Assembly (NCBI GenBank): GCA_022340665.1
Contig: JAJDNM010000141.1
Coordinates: 1-64,000, forward strand
DNA: 64,000 nucleotides
Source of the DNA: Acidobacteriota bacterium
GTDB lineage: Bacteria > Acidobacteriota > Thermoanaerobaculia > Thermoanaerobaculales > Sulfomarinibacteraceae
Reading direction: 5' to 3'
Shown here: piece by piece, positions 1 to 9,966 of the stretch
Position numbering within the stretch: the first letter of the stretch is position 1
Layout: every line of letters starts with the position of its first letter
Notes under the pieces: model-generated
Databases searched by the model: none
Seen by the model: only the letters and a program-made list of their open reading frames with translations
What the model was told of the DNA's origin: nothing
Program-made: the position numbers and the translations under genes

Positions 1-60
1 GCAGCCGAGCCCGACCGCTGACACTTCGAGGCCATCCCGGCCCAGGGTGCGTGATTGCAT
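1..60 (-). CDS. Aldo/keto reductase, N-terminal 20 codons (cut by window edge)
   Basis: The complement opens with an ATG at position 60 and reads MQSRTLGRDGLEVSAVGLGC, the standard N-terminus of the aldo/keto reductase superfamily (first beta strand, then the nucleotide-binding LGLGC-type turn). A GAGGAGG ribosome-binding site lies six bases upstream of the ATG. The family reduces carbonyls with NADPH in the cytoplasm. Only the start is present, so the substrate cannot be guessed. It is tandem with, but separated by a terminator from, the ppdK gene. Confidence 0.72.
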   Translation of the reverse strand, partial: MQSRTLGRDGLEVSAVGLGC

Positions 61-213
61 ATCTGCCTCCTCATGGAGAATTTGGTGTCTATTCTGCAAC
101 AGTGCGGATGGGGCAGGTATTCTGACTGGATCACCACCGGCGTTTTCGGAAACGGGAACCCGAAGGGGAACGCATCCGCCTTTCGGCTCCGCCGGGACCA
201 ATAGGCGGGACGA

Positions 214-242
214 GAAAAACCCGCGCTCCGGAGAGCGCGGGT
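214..242 (-). terminator. Rho-independent terminator after ppdK
   Basis: Ten perfect base pairs (219-228 with 233-242) close a CGGA tetraloop. On the minus strand the hairpin is followed by a run of T (complement of A215-A219). It lies 24 bases past the ppdK stop and ends the glyQ-glyS-ppdK transcript. Confidence 0.9.
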
Positions 243-265
243 GATGGATTGAGGGGAAATAACGG

Positions 266-2989
266 TTACTTTCGCGGGTGATTGATCTGCGCCTGGGCGG
301 CGGCGAGGCGAGCGATCGGCACCCGGAAGGGCGAGCAGCTCACGTAGTCCATGCCAACGAGATGGCAAAACTCCACACTGTTCGGTTCGCCGCCGTGCTC
401 ACCGCAGATCCCGACCTTGAGGTTGGGACGGGTCTCGCGACCCCTGTCGATGCCGGTCTTGACCAGCTCACCCACCGAATCACGATCGAGGACCTGGAAG
501 GGATCGACAGCGAGGATCTTCTTGTCCAGGTATTCGGGCAGGAAGCCACCGATGTCGTCACGCGAGAAGCCGAAGGTCATCTGCGTCAAGTCGTTGGTGC
601 CGAAGCTGAAGAACTCGCAGGTCTTCGCGATCTCGTTTGCGGTCAGGGCCGCGCGCGGGATCTCGATCATCGTGCCGTAGAGATGCTCCACCTCGTCGAC
701 GCCATACTTTTCGCAGACCTCGGCGTGGATCTTCTTGGCCGATGCGAGTTGTTCGTCGAGCTCCTCCTTGGCGCAGGTCACGGGGACCATGATCTCGGGG
801 AAGCAGGTTCTTCCGTCCTGACGGATCTCGGCCGCCGACTCGAGGATGGCACGGAACTGCATCTCCGAGATCTCGGGGAATGTGATGCCGAGACGCACGC
901 CGCGGTGACCCATCATCGGGTTGAGCTCGTGCAGCTCGTCGGCCCTGCGGTCGAGCACCTCCGCCGTGATGTCGAGGGCCTCGGCGAGCTCCTTGCGCTC
1001 CGCCTCGTTCTGGGGCACGAATTCGTGCAGCGGCGGGTCGAGCAGGCGGAAGGTCACCGGCCGCTCACCCATGACCTCGAGAGTGCGCTTCATATCGCGC
1101 TTGACGTAGGGGTAGAGCTCATCGAGGATCTCGCGCCGCTCCGCCTCGGAGCCGGACATGATCATTTTGCGCAGGATGAAGAGCGGCTCCTCGGAGCCCT
1201 TGCCATAGAACATGTGCTCGGTACGGAAGAGGCCGATGCCCTCGGCGCCAAATTCGATCGCAAGACCGGCGTCTTCAGGGGTTTCGGCGTTGGTTCGGAC
1301 CTTCATTACGCGAATCTTGTCCGCGAGCTTCATGAAATCCACGAAGCGCGGGTTCTCGGTGGCGTCGATCATCGGCATCTCACCAGCGTAGACCAGGCCT
1401 CTGGTGCCGTTCAGAGTGAATACATCACCTTCGTTGAAGACCCGGCCGTCGGCCTTGATTGTCTTGCCGACGACGTCGATGTCGAGGGTGCCGGCGCCGA
1501 CGATGCAGCACTTGCCCCAACCTCGTGCGACCAGCGCCGCGTGCGACGTCATGCCGCCGCGACCGGTCAGGATGCCGACCGCAGCACGCATGCCCTCGAC
1601 GTCCTCGGGGTTGGTTTCCTCCCGAACCAGAAGCACAGTCTTGCCCTGCTTCACCCACTCCACCGCATCGTCCGCGGAAAACACGATCTGACCGTAGGCA
1701 CCGCCGGGACCGGCGGGCAGGCCCTTGGCGATCGGGTCGGCGTCCCGCTCGGCGGATGGGTCAACGATCGGGTGAAGAAGCTCGTCGAGCTGGTCGGGCC
1801 GGACCCGCAGCACAGCTGTCTTCTCGTCGATGAGACCCTCAGAGAGCATGTCCATGGCCATGTTGAGGGCTGCGGTTCCGGTTCGCTTGCCGACCCGCGT
1901 CTGGAGCATCCACAGCCGTCCATCCTGGATCGTGAACTCGATGTCCTGCATGTCGCGGTAATGCTGCTCGAGCTGGTTGCGGATAGCGAAGAGCTGCTCG
2001 TAGACTTCGGGCATCGCCACCTGCAGGGATGGCAGATGCTCGTTCTGCTCGTTCTTGGTGTCCTCGTTGAGTGGGTTGGGGGTACGAGTCCCCGCCACCA
2101 CATCCTCGCCCTGGGCGTTGACCAGCCACTCGCCGTAGAACTTGTTCTCGCCGGTCGCCGGGTTGCGGGTGAAAGCAACGCCGGTCGCCGAGTCATCGCC
2201 CATATTTCCGAAGACCATCGCCTGCACGTTGACCGCGGTGCCCCAGTCGTCCGGGATGCCCTCGATGCGTCGGTAGGAGACGGCGCGCTTGCCATTCCAC
2301 GACGAGAAGACGGCGCCGATGCCGCCCCACAGCTGTTCCATGGGATCGTCCGGGAAGTCCTCGCCGAGAACTTCCTTGACCTTCGCCTTGAAGCGCTCGC
2401 AGAGCTCCTCGAGATCCTCGGCCGAGATGTCGGCGTCGGTCTTGTAGCCGCCCTTTTCTTTGACCTCTTCGAGCATGCGGTCGAGCTGCTGGCGGATGCC
2501 CTGGCCCTCCTCGGGCTCGATGCCGGCCGCCTTCTCCATCACCACGTCCGAGTACATCATGATGAGACGCCGGTAGGCGTCATATACGAATCGCGGATTA
2601 CCGGTCTTCTCGATGAGCCCGGGAATTGTCGCCGAACAGAGACCGCAGTTGAGCACGGTCTCCATCATCCCGGGCATCGAGGAACGGGCGCCCGAACGCA
2701 CCGAGACCAGAAGAGGATCCTTCGGATCGCCGAACTTCGTACCCATGATCTCCTCGACCTTGGCCATTGCCGCGTCAACCTCGGCCTCGATCGTCGACGG
2801 GTAGGTCTGGTCGTGGTCGTAGTAATACGTACAGACGTCGGTCGTTAGGGTGAAGCCAGCCGGGACCGGGATTCCGAGATTGGCCATTTCGGCCAGGTTG
2901 GCACCCTTGCCGCCGAGGAGATTCTTCATTTCGGCCGTCCCGTCAGCGGTCCCACCGCCGAACGAGTACACGTACTTCGTTTCGCTCAC
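266..2989 (-). CDS. ppdK: Pyruvate, phosphate dikinase
   Basis: This cytoplasmic enzyme interconverts pyruvate + ATP + Pi and PEP + AMP + PPi, and can serve glycolysis or gluconeogenesis in anaerobes. At 907 residues it is full length. The N-terminal part is the ATP-grasp domain. The phosphohistidine is in GGMTSHAA (His about 483), and the C-terminal TIM barrel carries CGEHGGEP (Cys about 862). It starts with GTG, and the G is shared with the TAG stop of glyS (1-nt overlap), so translation is probably coupled. Co-transcription with glycyl-tRNA synthetase genes is presumably order conservation rather than a shared function. Confidence 0.97.
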   Translation of the reverse strand: MSETKYVYSFGGGTADGTAEMKNLLGGKGANLAEMANLGIPVPAGFTLTTDVCTYYYDHDQTYPSTIEAEVDAAMAKVEEIMGTKFGDPKDPLLVSVRSGARSSMPGMMETVLNCGLCSATIPGLIEKTGNPRFVYDAYRRLIMMYSDVVMEKAAGIEPEEGQGIRQQLDRMLEEVKEKGGYKTDADISAEDLEELCERFKAKVKEVLGEDFPDDPMEQLWGGIGAVFSSWNGKRAVSYRRIEGIPDDWGTAVNVQAMVFGNMGDDSATGVAFTRNPATGENKFYGEWLVNAQGEDVVAGTRTPNPLNEDTKNEQNEHLPSLQVAMPEVYEQLFAIRNQLEQHYRDMQDIEFTIQDGRLWMLQTRVGKRTGTAALNMAMDMLSEGLIDEKTAVLRVRPDQLDELLHPIVDPSAERDADPIAKGLPAGPGGAYGQIVFSADDAVEWVKQGKTVLLVREETNPEDVEGMRAAVGILTGRGGMTSHAALVARGWGKCCIVGAGTLDIDVVGKTIKADGRVFNEGDVFTLNGTRGLVYAGEMPMIDATENPRFVDFMKLADKIRVMKVRTNAETPEDAGLAIEFGAEGIGLFRTEHMFYGKGSEEPLFILRKMIMSGSEAERREILDELYPYVKRDMKRTLEVMGERPVTFRLLDPPLHEFVPQNEAERKELAEALDITAEVLDRRADELHELNPMMGHRGVRLGITFPEISEMQFRAILESAAEIRQDGRTCFPEIMVPVTCAKEELDEQLASAKKIHAEVCEKYGVDEVEHLYGTMIEIPRAALTANEIAKTCEFFSFGTNDLTQMTFGFSRDDIGGFLPEYLDKKILAVDPFQVLDRDSVGELVKTGIDRGRETRPNLKVGICGEHGGEPNSVEFCHLVGMDYVSCSPFRVPIARLAAAQAQINHPRK

Positions 2990-5073
2990 TATTCGCCTCC
3001 TTCGACTTGCAGCTTCGATAGGTCAGCAAGTTTCATGAAATGTCGTCCAAGTTCCATCAAGAGCGCGATCCGGTTGTCCCGAACGCGCTCGTCCTCACAC
3101 ATGACGAGTACCTCGACGAAGAAACGCTCGAGGATATCTGTTATCGGTTCCATCGCGGCGAAGGCCTGCTCAACTTCCCCCTTTGGTACGTACCGCTGCA
3201 GGGTGTTCGCAAACTCGACGGCTGCGTCGTACAGCTCGCGCTCCTCATCCATTTCGAAGAGCCCCGGATCGACACCCCGATCAGGCTGCTCCTCGGTGAT
3301 GTTGCGCACCCGCTTGAAGGCGAGCGCAAGCTGGCGGAAGTTCTCCGAGGTGCGCACCTTTTCGAGGGCTTGCGCACGGACGATCGCCGCTGGCAGGTTC
3401 GACCAGTCGGCCGCCATCACCGCATCCGCGGTATCAAAAGAGACGCCGACAGTGTCGATCAGCCATCTCCGCACCCGATCCTCCAGGAAAGCCGTTACCG
3501 CCGCGGAGACCGCCTCGGTCCCTTCCTCCGAATAATTCGCAACGTTATCGACGGCATTGCCGATCACCGTATCGAGATCGATCTCCCAGCCGGCCTCGGC
3601 AACGATCTTGATCGCGCCCTGGGCGGCACGCCGGAGCCCGAACGGGTCCTTCGAGCCGGTCGGGTTTTCACCCACCGCAAAGAGTCCGGCCACGGTGTCG
3701 AGCCGATCCGCAACCGCGAGCAACTTCCCGGCGACCGATTCCGGCACTTTGCCCTCGAAACCGACCGGCAGGTAGTGATCGCGAACCGCGGTCCAGAGAT
3801 CCTCGTCGGCACCCTCGAGGCGCAGGTAGTGTCCGCCCATGATGCCCTGCAACGAGGGAAACTCGGCCACCATATGGGACAGCAGGTCTGCCTTGGCCAG
3901 GCCGGCAGACGCCCGAAGCCGGTCGGGATCGATCTCCGATTGCAGCAGGTTCGCGATGTTTACGGCCAAGTCGCCCACCCTGAGTGCTTTGTCGCCCAAC
4001 GAACCCAGGACACGGTGGAACTCGAGCCGTCCGAGGTTCGGAACAAGGTCGTGCAGCGACCTCTTGCGGTCCTCGGAGAAGAAGAACCGGGCATCGGCCA
4101 GTCTGGCTCCGATCACCCACTCGTTGCCCTGGCGAATCAGCCCTTCAGGATCGTCCTTGCGGTCGATGACCCCGATGAAGGCATTTTGCAGACCGCCATT
4201 GTCGGTGTTTTCGAGAATCAGGCATTTCTGGTGGTGACGGAGGGTGGTGACGACCACCTCCGGCGGCAGCTCGAGGAACCGCTCTTCGAAGCTGCCGGAG
4301 ATCAGCCCGGGCCATTCAACCAGCTCGACATGCTCGGCCATCAATTGCGGATCCGGATGCACCCGAGCGCCGGCCTCGGAGGCGAGCCGTGCAGAGAGCT
4401 CTGCGAGCCGTTTCTGGCGCGCCGCGGAGTCCACCACGACGCTACGTTCCATCAGTGCATCGACGTAGCCATCGGCGGTTTCGAGCTCGAAGGACTCCGG
4501 CGAATGGACGCGGTGGCCGACGGTGGATCTCCCCGCCGTAACACCGAAGATCTCGCACGCCACCACATCGCAATCCAGGAGTGCGACGATCCCGTGGACC
4601 GGACGCACGAACACGTTCGTACCGTCGCCCCATCGCATCATCTTCGGAAAACGAAGAGCGCCGACCACGGCTGGCACGATTTCGGCGAGGATCTCGGCAG
4701 TCGGCCGGCCCTCGTGGACCACGGTCGCAGTGAGGTACTCACCCTTCGCGGTTTCGATCCGCCCGACCTCGTCGAACGGCAATCCCACCTTGCGGGCGAA
4801 TCCCTCGCCCGCCGGAGTCGGCTTGCCTTCGGCATCGACCGCTACCTTCGCAGGCGGTCCGGTCACTTCCTCCGTTCGCTCAGCCTGGCGACCGGGTAGG
4901 TTCTCGACCACAACCGCAAGTCGACGAGAGGTGGAAAGCGCCGCAATTTCGAAATCTGAGTATCCGGCTTCGGTGAGCTGGGCGGCAAACAGCTCATCGA
5001 GCTGTCGCCGCGCGCCGGGAAGAGCGGCCGCAGGGATCTCTTCAGTTCGGATTTCGAGCAGGAACGTCGCCAT
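2989..5073 (-). CDS. glyS: Glycyl-tRNA synthetase beta subunit
   Basis: This is the 694-residue beta chain of the bacterial alpha2beta2 glycyl-tRNA synthetase, involved in tRNA recognition. It begins with the characteristic FLLEIRTEEIPA segment and ends in the DALR-type anticodon-binding region (CEDERVRDNRIALL). Length is normal for the family. The ATG shares one base with the glyQ stop (TGATG), and the stop shares one base with the ppdK start. The split glyQ/glyS form, rather than the single-chain enzyme, is typical of most Gram-negative phyla. Confidence 0.97.
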   Translation of the reverse strand: MATFLLEIRTEEIPAAALPGARRQLDELFAAQLTEAGYSDFEIAALSTSRRLAVVVENLPGRQAERTEEVTGPPAKVAVDAEGKPTPAGEGFARKVGLPFDEVGRIETAKGEYLTATVVHEGRPTAEILAEIVPAVVGALRFPKMMRWGDGTNVFVRPVHGIVALLDCDVVACEIFGVTAGRSTVGHRVHSPESFELETADGYVDALMERSVVVDSAARQKRLAELSARLASEAGARVHPDPQLMAEHVELVEWPGLISGSFEERFLELPPEVVVTTLRHHQKCLILENTDNGGLQNAFIGVIDRKDDPEGLIRQGNEWVIGARLADARFFFSEDRKRSLHDLVPNLGRLEFHRVLGSLGDKALRVGDLAVNIANLLQSEIDPDRLRASAGLAKADLLSHMVAEFPSLQGIMGGHYLRLEGADEDLWTAVRDHYLPVGFEGKVPESVAGKLLAVADRLDTVAGLFAVGENPTGSKDPFGLRRAAQGAIKIVAEAGWEIDLDTVIGNAVDNVANYSEEGTEAVSAAVTAFLEDRVRRWLIDTVGVSFDTADAVMAADWSNLPAAIVRAQALEKVRTSENFRQLALAFKRVRNITEEQPDRGVDPGLFEMDEERELYDAAVEFANTLQRYVPKGEVEQAFAAMEPITDILERFFVEVLVMCEDERVRDNRIALLMELGRHFMKLADLSKLQVEGGE

Positions 5074-5978
5074 CAGTCGACCTCCCGCGCGAGTGGAAAG
5101 CCGAGGGCTTCGCGCTGCTCGAGATGAGCGCGCGCCGCCGCCACCGAGTTCCGTCGCACACGGGCGATGAGCCCCACCCGCTCGGTGACGGAGATCGCAC
5201 CTCGTGCGTCGAGAAGATTGAACAGGTGGGAGGTTTTGAGGGCCGCCTCGACGGCCGGAATGACGAGCGGAGGATCATGCTCGAGGCAGCGTTGCGCTTC
5301 CGCCTCCCAGTCTTCGAAGTGACGCCGGAGCATCTCGACGTTGGCGAGCTCGAAGCCGTAGACCGAGGCCTCACGCTCGTCTTCCAGCCGAACGGCGCCG
5401 TAGGTAATGCCTCCACCCCACTCGATGTCGTATATCGAGTCCTTGCGCTGGAGAAACATCGCAATGCGTTCGAGCCCGTAGGTGAGCTCGGCCGAGATCG
5501 GCGCCAAATCGATGCCTCCGGACTGCTGGAAGTAGGTGAACTGTGTGATCTCCATCCCGTCGAGCAGCACCTGCCATCCGACACCCCACGCGCCGAGGGT
5601 CGGCGACTCCCAGTTGTCCTCCTCGAAGCGGATGTCGTGCACCGCCGGATCGATGCCGAGCGCACTGAGGGATTTCAGATAGAGCTCCTGAACGTCGTCC
5701 GGCGATGGTTTGAGGACCACCTGCAGTTGGAGGTGACGCCCGAGACGGAAGGGATTCTCGCCGTAACGGGCGTCCGCAGGACGCCGTGACGGCTGCACGT
5801 AGGCGACCCGGTAAGGCTCCGGCCCCAATACCCTCAAAAAGGTCTCCGGATGCATCGTCCCCGCGCCAATTTCGACATCGTACGGCTGCTGAATGATGCA
5901 TCCGCAGTCGGCCCAGTAGCGTTGGAGATCAAGGATCAGGGTTTGCAGGTCCAGGAGCGCCTCCGAGGCGTGTCGCAC
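5073..5978 (-). CDS. glyQ: Glycyl-tRNA synthetase alpha subunit
   Basis: The catalytic class II alpha chain charges tRNA-Gly. Family signatures [32 protein letters not shown] and GLERIAMF are all present. The open frame extends 22 codons further upstream to an ATG at 6044, but a GTG at 5978 gives 301 residues and places the start about 15 residues before the conserved LILDLQRYW segment, as in other GlyQ proteins. No strong Shine-Dalgarno sequence supports either choice, so the start is uncertain. Confidence 0.95.
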   Translation of the reverse strand: MRHASEALLDLQTLILDLQRYWADCGCIIQQPYDVEIGAGTMHPETFLRVLGPEPYRVAYVQPSRRPADARYGENPFRLGRHLQLQVVLKPSPDDVQELYLKSLSALGIDPAVHDIRFEEDNWESPTLGAWGVGWQVLLDGMEITQFTYFQQSGGIDLAPISAELTYGLERIAMFLQRKDSIYDIEWGGGITYGAVRLEDEREASVYGFELANVEMLRRHFEDWEAEAQRCLEHDPPLVIPAVEAALKTSHLFNLLDARGAISVTERVGLIARVRRNSVAAARAHLEQREALGFPLAREVD

Positions 5979-6118
5979 GAGCCGGAAATATACCACGACG
6001 GCGGGATTGAGGGGTGATTTTCTGAAAACGGCAGATATAAACACACCCTATGAAAAGGATACTCGTTTTCTGACACCGCAAAAATCAGGCGATCAAACCA
6101 ATGGTTCAAACGAAGGGA

Positions 6119-7744
6119 TCATCGTTGCGTCGGTTGGTCGTCAGTGTTCGCCGGAAATCGCATCCAGACTCCGCTGGTGCCGTCTTCAAAATCCTCGATG
6201 GTGATCGGCACCTGATCGGAAGCGGGTATCTGTGAATTTTCGCCTGAATTCAGACTTCGAGAAGACCAGAGCACAAAACCTCGCACCGGACAGCCATCAG
6301 TCGCCGGCTGATAATTCAGGCGAATCCACGCGTTGATCCTGCTATCCACCTTTCGCAAGTCGTTCGTTCGAACCAGGACCATCCCGGGTGGGTTTTCCGT
6401 CAGCTCGGCAATCACTCGTCCCGCAAGCCGATTTCGTACCGGCGATCTCGGAAGCAACGGGTAGTCATAAATCACTCCACTGGCTGGCACGGTTTCGGTG
6501 AGCAGGTAAATCCCCGGCTGCGGCCCGAGCTGCCAGAAGCAATCTCCCGGCTTGACGTACGCACTCACGCAACCGGCCAGTCGCCGTTCGTCGAGGAACT
6601 CGTCGCCGTACTTTCGTCGCGACCACTCGTCTGGTGGCAACCGCAGATAATGAACATGAATGAGGCCAAGAGCCGCCAACACAGTGATTGCTGCAAAGCG
6701 AAGAACGCCGGGACGGATCAGGAATTTTTGGAAACCGACCGCTGACGCGAGAACCAATGGCGGAAGGAACAGCTGGTAGTAGTGAGGGTGAAATCTGCCC
6801 GGGGCTGCAACAGCGACGGCCGAACCCAGGATCACAGCGAGAATCCGTCGACGTCCCGGTGAGTCCAGTCGCGTCAGACCCGCAACGCCGGCGAGCGATA
6901 GAAGCCCTATGACTGCGATGGAGCTCGTTGGGAGGTGGTTGCCAACCCGAAGGAACTCCTGGAGGCTCGAAAGCATGGTGCTCTGTCTGTAAGCCAGATT
7001 GTAGCGAACAAGCGCATCCCAGACCGCCTCGCCCCCGGCACTGAAAACACACCACGCCATGACTGGAACCACGCCGCACATCACGGCGAAGCCCCACCGT
7101 ACGAGGAATGCGGCGGTATTTCTTGGTCCTTTTCGCCTCCAAATTTCAGCCACGTCGACCGCGGCCAGGAAACCGAGCGGCGCGGCCACGACCATTTTGA
7201 GGAGAAGTCCGCCGGCGGTCAGCCCACCTGTCGTCAACGCAATTGTTCCGGCCAGCCGCGAGCGCCAGCTGAGAGAGGCCGCCATCGCCCAGGCCACGCA
7301 CGCGTTCATCGGGAGTTCGACATTCGGCTGGTTTGCCTGGAGGCCAAGATCTGCGCCGACAAAAACCCAAAGAGAACCGGCGAGGATTGCCCCGGATTTG
7401 CCGGCTACCCGGTGTCCGGCAACCATCAGCCCCACCAATGTCAATACGGAAAAAGCCACGTTGACCAGCAACACGGCTGGCACACCAGGACCAACCAGGA
7501 CCGTCGCACCAGCAAAGATCAGGTGGATTCCCGGAGGCTTGTGGTCCCAAAGGTCCGAGTAGAGCGGTCGGTCATTCAAGATTTCCCGGCCAACGACGGC
7601 GTAGGCCGAGATATCTCGATCTAGAGGTTCGTTTCGCAACATCCAGCGAGTCCCGACGATCCATACAACCAGCACGACCACCGCAACCCACAGGGCATGA
7701 CTCCGTAAGAAATGCTTCAACGCGGATGCCGGGACCGAATCCAT
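6119..7744 (-). CDS. Polytopic membrane glycosyltransferase, GT39/ArnT-like
   Basis: A 541-residue protein with about ten hydrophobic segments. After the first membrane helix there is an acidic DRDISAYAVVGRE motif, then YSDLWDHKPPG. This pattern is typical of the first periplasmic loop of GT-C enzymes of the PMT/ArnT/DUF2029 type, which transfer sugars from polyprenyl-phosphate donors. The start was set at the ATG at 7744 (MDSVPAS), which has GGAG upstream; the 42 codons before it lack hydrophobic or family-like sequence. The acceptor is unknown and the gene stands alone. Confidence 0.7.
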   Translation of the reverse strand: MDSVPASALKHFLRSHALWVAVVVLVVWIVGTRWMLRNEPLDRDISAYAVVGREILNDRPLYSDLWDHKPPGIHLIFAGATVLVGPGVPAVLLVNVAFSVLTLVGLMVAGHRVAGKSGAILAGSLWVFVGADLGLQANQPNVELPMNACVAWAMAASLSWRSRLAGTIALTTGGLTAGGLLLKMVVAAPLGFLAAVDVAEIWRRKGPRNTAAFLVRWGFAVMCGVVPVMAWCVFSAGGEAVWDALVRYNLAYRQSTMLSSLQEFLRVGNHLPTSSIAVIGLLSLAGVAGLTRLDSPGRRRILAVILGSAVAVAAPGRFHPHYYQLFLPPLVLASAVGFQKFLIRPGVLRFAAITVLAALGLIHVHYLRLPPDEWSRRKYGDEFLDERRLAGCVSAYVKPGDCFWQLGPQPGIYLLTETVPASGVIYDYPLLPRSPVRNRLAGRVIAELTENPPGMVLVRTNDLRKVDSRINAWIRLNYQPATDGCPVRGFVLWSSRSLNSGENSQIPASDQVPITIEDFEDGTSGVWMRFPANTDDQPTQR

Positions 7745-7963
7745 TCGTTCGCTATCTCCTGTCCAGCATTCCTTTCGAGAGGTCGGGGGCGGCTTGTCGT
7801 TTCCGCAACCGGGGGCCAAATCCATTTTAGGTCCGAACCAGGCACGCGAGTAACACTGAAAACCGGGCACATGGGTAAATTGTTGTGCAGCGGTATGGAT
7901 GGACCATGATGTGAGCCGACGGGCCCTTGCGGGCGGATCTTCAAAAGAAGACGCGTACTCGGA

Positions 7964-7991
7964 TAAACAACAGGCGGGCCAATGGCCCGCC
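7964..7991 (-). terminator. Terminator after etfA
   Basis: GGCGGGCC (7973-7980) and GGCCCGCC (7984-7991) form an 8-bp stem with a 3-base loop. On the minus strand the stem is followed by TGTTGTTTAT. It lies 26 bases past the etfA stop. Confidence 0.8.
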
Positions 7992-8017
7992 TTAAGATCG
8001 ATGTCGATTTCTATCAG

Positions 8018-8971
8018 CTAGAGCGCCTTGATCGCCTCCACCATCGGCGGAATGACCTCGAAGAGATCACCGACGACGCCGTAGTCGGCGACCTTGAAGA
8101 TCGGCGCGTCGGGGTCCTTGTTGATGGCCACGATGACCTTCGACGACGACATGCCGGCAAGGTGCTGGATTGCACCGGAGATGCCCGCCGCGATGTACAG
8201 CGATGGGCTCACCACCTTGCCGGTCTGGCCGACCTGGTGCGAGTGCTCGATCCAGCCCGCATCGACCGCCGCGCGGGAGGCGCCGACCGCGCCACCCAGA
8301 GCGTCGGCCAGCTCCTTTATGAGAGCGAAGTTCTCGGGATCCTTGATGCCGCGCCCGCCGGAGACGATGACGTCCGCTTCGGCCACGTCCAGCTCGCCGC
8401 CTGCGGTCTCGACCAGCTCCTTGACGATGGCGCGAATAGAGAGTGCGAGACCGTCGAGCGGCACCACCTCACCGGCTCCAGCCGATTCCTCGGCCGCGAA
8501 GACGTTAGGCCGCAGGCTGATGACCTGGGGCGAGTTTCCGGAGGTATCAGCGGTCGCGAAGGCCTTGCCCGAGTAGACCGGCCGCCGGACCTTGAAGGTC
8601 TCGCCGTCGAGGGTCAGACCGACCGCGTCAGGAATCGCGCCGACGCCAAGGCGTGCGGCGACCCGGGGCGCGAGATCACGCCCCATGGCGGTGCCGGCAA
8701 AGAAAATGGCGCCGGGTTGGGCCTGTTCGACCGCTTTGACCACGGCCTCGGCATAGCCTTCGGCCGAATAAAGATCGAGATTCGCGTCGTCCGCGACGTA
8801 GATCTTGTCCGCACCCCAGGCGCCGAGGCCGGAAGCCGCATCACCGATTCCGGAACCGGCAATGACAGCACTGACGTCTCCGCCCTGCCTCTTGGCTTCG
8901 GACAATGCCTGTAGGGATGCCTTCCGGATCTCTCCGCCGCGTTGCTCCACAAAAACGAGAATTCCAGCCAT
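8018..8971 (-). CDS. etfA: Electron transfer flavoprotein alpha subunit
   Basis: ETF carries electrons from acyl-CoA and other flavin dehydrogenases in the cytoplasm. This 317-residue alpha chain has the N-terminal [12 protein letters not shown] strand and the C-terminal FAD-binding block ([33 protein letters not shown]). The reading frame is open much further upstream, but that extension is Arg/Ser-rich shadow sequence; the ATG at 8971 has GGGAGG five bases ahead. It follows etfB by 10 bases and is read in the same transcript. It is an ordinary ETF, without the extra domains of bifurcating fusions. Confidence 0.95.
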   Translation of the reverse strand: MAGILVFVEQRGGEIRKASLQALSEAKRQGGDVSAVIAGSGIGDAASGLGAWGADKIYVADDANLDLYSAEGYAEAVVKAVEQAQPGAIFFAGTAMGRDLAPRVAARLGVGAIPDAVGLTLDGETFKVRRPVYSGKAFATADTSGNSPQVISLRPNVFAAEESAGAGEVVPLDGLALSIRAIVKELVETAGGELDVAEADVIVSGGRGIKDPENFALIKELADALGGAVGASRAAVDAGWIEHSHQVGQTGKVVSPSLYIAAGISGAIQHLAGMSSSKVIVAINKDPDAPIFKVADYGVVGDLFEVIPPMVEAIKAL

Positions 8972-8981
8972 CATCGCCTCC

Positions 8982-9761
8982 CTAGATCGCCTTCGCTTCT
9001 TCGCGAAGGAGTTTGACGAGCTCGGCCGCGGCAGCCGCCGGGTCGTCCTCGCCCTGGATGATGGTTCCCGCAGCCTTTGCGGGCGGCAGCTCGAACTGCT
9101 CGACCCGGTAGAAGCCGCCGGCGCTCTCATCGACCCCGAGGCTCGCGACCTCGACCTTTTCAACCGGCTTCTTCTTGGCCGCCATGATCCCCTTGAGAGC
9201 TGCATAGCGGGGCTCGTTGAGGCCCTTCTGACAGGTCACCAGGGCCGGCAGCGGGCTCTCGACCTTCTCCTTGCCGCCTTCGACGTCGCGCCCCGCGGTC
9301 AGCGATCCGTCGGCCACCTCGAGCTCGGTAATGCTGGCAACGTGCGGCAAATCGAGCAGCTCGGCGAGCATCTGGCCAACCTGGGCACAGTCGGTGCCGA
9401 CACCCTTGATGCCGCAGAGCACGAGGTCATACTCGCGGTCCTTGATGGCCGCCGCCAAGACCTTGGCAATCGTGAGGCTGTCCCCGAGAGTCGCCTCGCC
9501 GCCGAGAACATGCACCGCCTGGTGCGCGCCCCGGGCGAGACAGTCTCGCAGGGCCGCCTCTGCGTGATCCGGACCGTAGGTCATGACCGTGACCTCGCCA
9601 CCTTTCGCCTCGGTGATCTGAAGCGCCTCTTCGAGGGCGTATTCGTCGTAGGGAGAGACGATCCACTTGATGGCGGATTCGTCGATACCCTTGCCGTCTC
9701 CTCCGATCTTGATGACCGACGCCGTATCCGGCACGCTGGCCATGCACACAATACAGTTCAC
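8982..9761 (-). CDS. etfB: Electron transfer flavoprotein beta subunit
   Basis: A 259-residue beta subunit with an NCIVCMASVPDT start and the DEYALEEALQI nucleotide-binding segment. It begins with GTG, six bases after AAGGAGG. With etfA it forms a two-gene operon. Directly upstream lies a palindrome resembling the TetR-family FadR operator of fatty-acid degradation genes, which suggests control by acyl-CoA. No acyl-CoA dehydrogenase is adjacent, so the partner enzymes must be elsewhere. Confidence 0.95.
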   Translation of the reverse strand: MNCIVCMASVPDTASVIKIGGDGKGIDESAIKWIVSPYDEYALEEALQITEAKGGEVTVMTYGPDHAEAALRDCLARGAHQAVHVLGGEATLGDSLTIAKVLAAAIKDREYDLVLCGIKGVGTDCAQVGQMLAELLDLPHVASITELEVADGSLTAGRDVEGGKEKVESPLPALVTCQKGLNEPRYAALKGIMAAKKKPVEKVEVASLGVDESAGGFYRVEQFELPPAKAAGTIIQGEDDPAAAAAELVKLLREEAKAI

Positions 9762-9793
9762 AACTTGCCTCCTTCGCTGAATTGTTGGAAAAA

Positions 9794-9807
9794 TGAATGG
9801 TCATTCA
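9794..9807 (-). promoter_or_regulatory. FadR-like (TetR family) operator upstream of etfBA
   Basis: TGAATG (9794-9799) and CATTCA (9802-9807) form a perfect 6-bp dyad with a 2-base spacer, 33 bases ahead of etfB. The sequence matches the core of operators bound by Bacillus-type FadR (TGAATGA...TCATTCA), which regulates etf and fad genes in that group. A possible extended -10 (TG-T-TAAACT, complement of 9816-9821) lies just upstream, so a bound repressor would cover the transcription start. Confidence 0.6.
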
Positions 9808-9966
9808 CAGCCGGTAGTTTAACACCACCTCCTCCCCTCGCGTTTCTCTCATCGACGGCTCTTGTGAGGTGCGCATGCCGCGTCGCCCCGGTGAGAAGCG
9901 CTGCTCACAGGAGTTGTTGATGCGGCACGCCCGTCTCACGGGAGTATTCCGCGAGGCAAGGGCTTC

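Noticed and set aside
47-244. 65-codon plus-strand frame at the left edge
   Set aside because: It overlaps the aldo/keto reductase start and a terminator, and its composition is not protein-like.
278-2848. Very long plus-strand frame opposite ppdK (856 codons)
   Set aside because: It is the antisense shadow of a high-GC gene. It is rich in Leu/Val/Asp with no family motifs, and ppdK is certain.
3040-4899. 619-codon plus-strand frame opposite glyS
   Set aside because: Antisense shadow of the same kind; no Shine-Dalgarno and no domain.
9877-9925. Nested hairpins between the ClC and etf genes as a regulatory RNA
   Set aside because: Outer arms pair at only 8 of 10 positions and no known RNA family fits. 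A simple terminator is possible but has no T-run.
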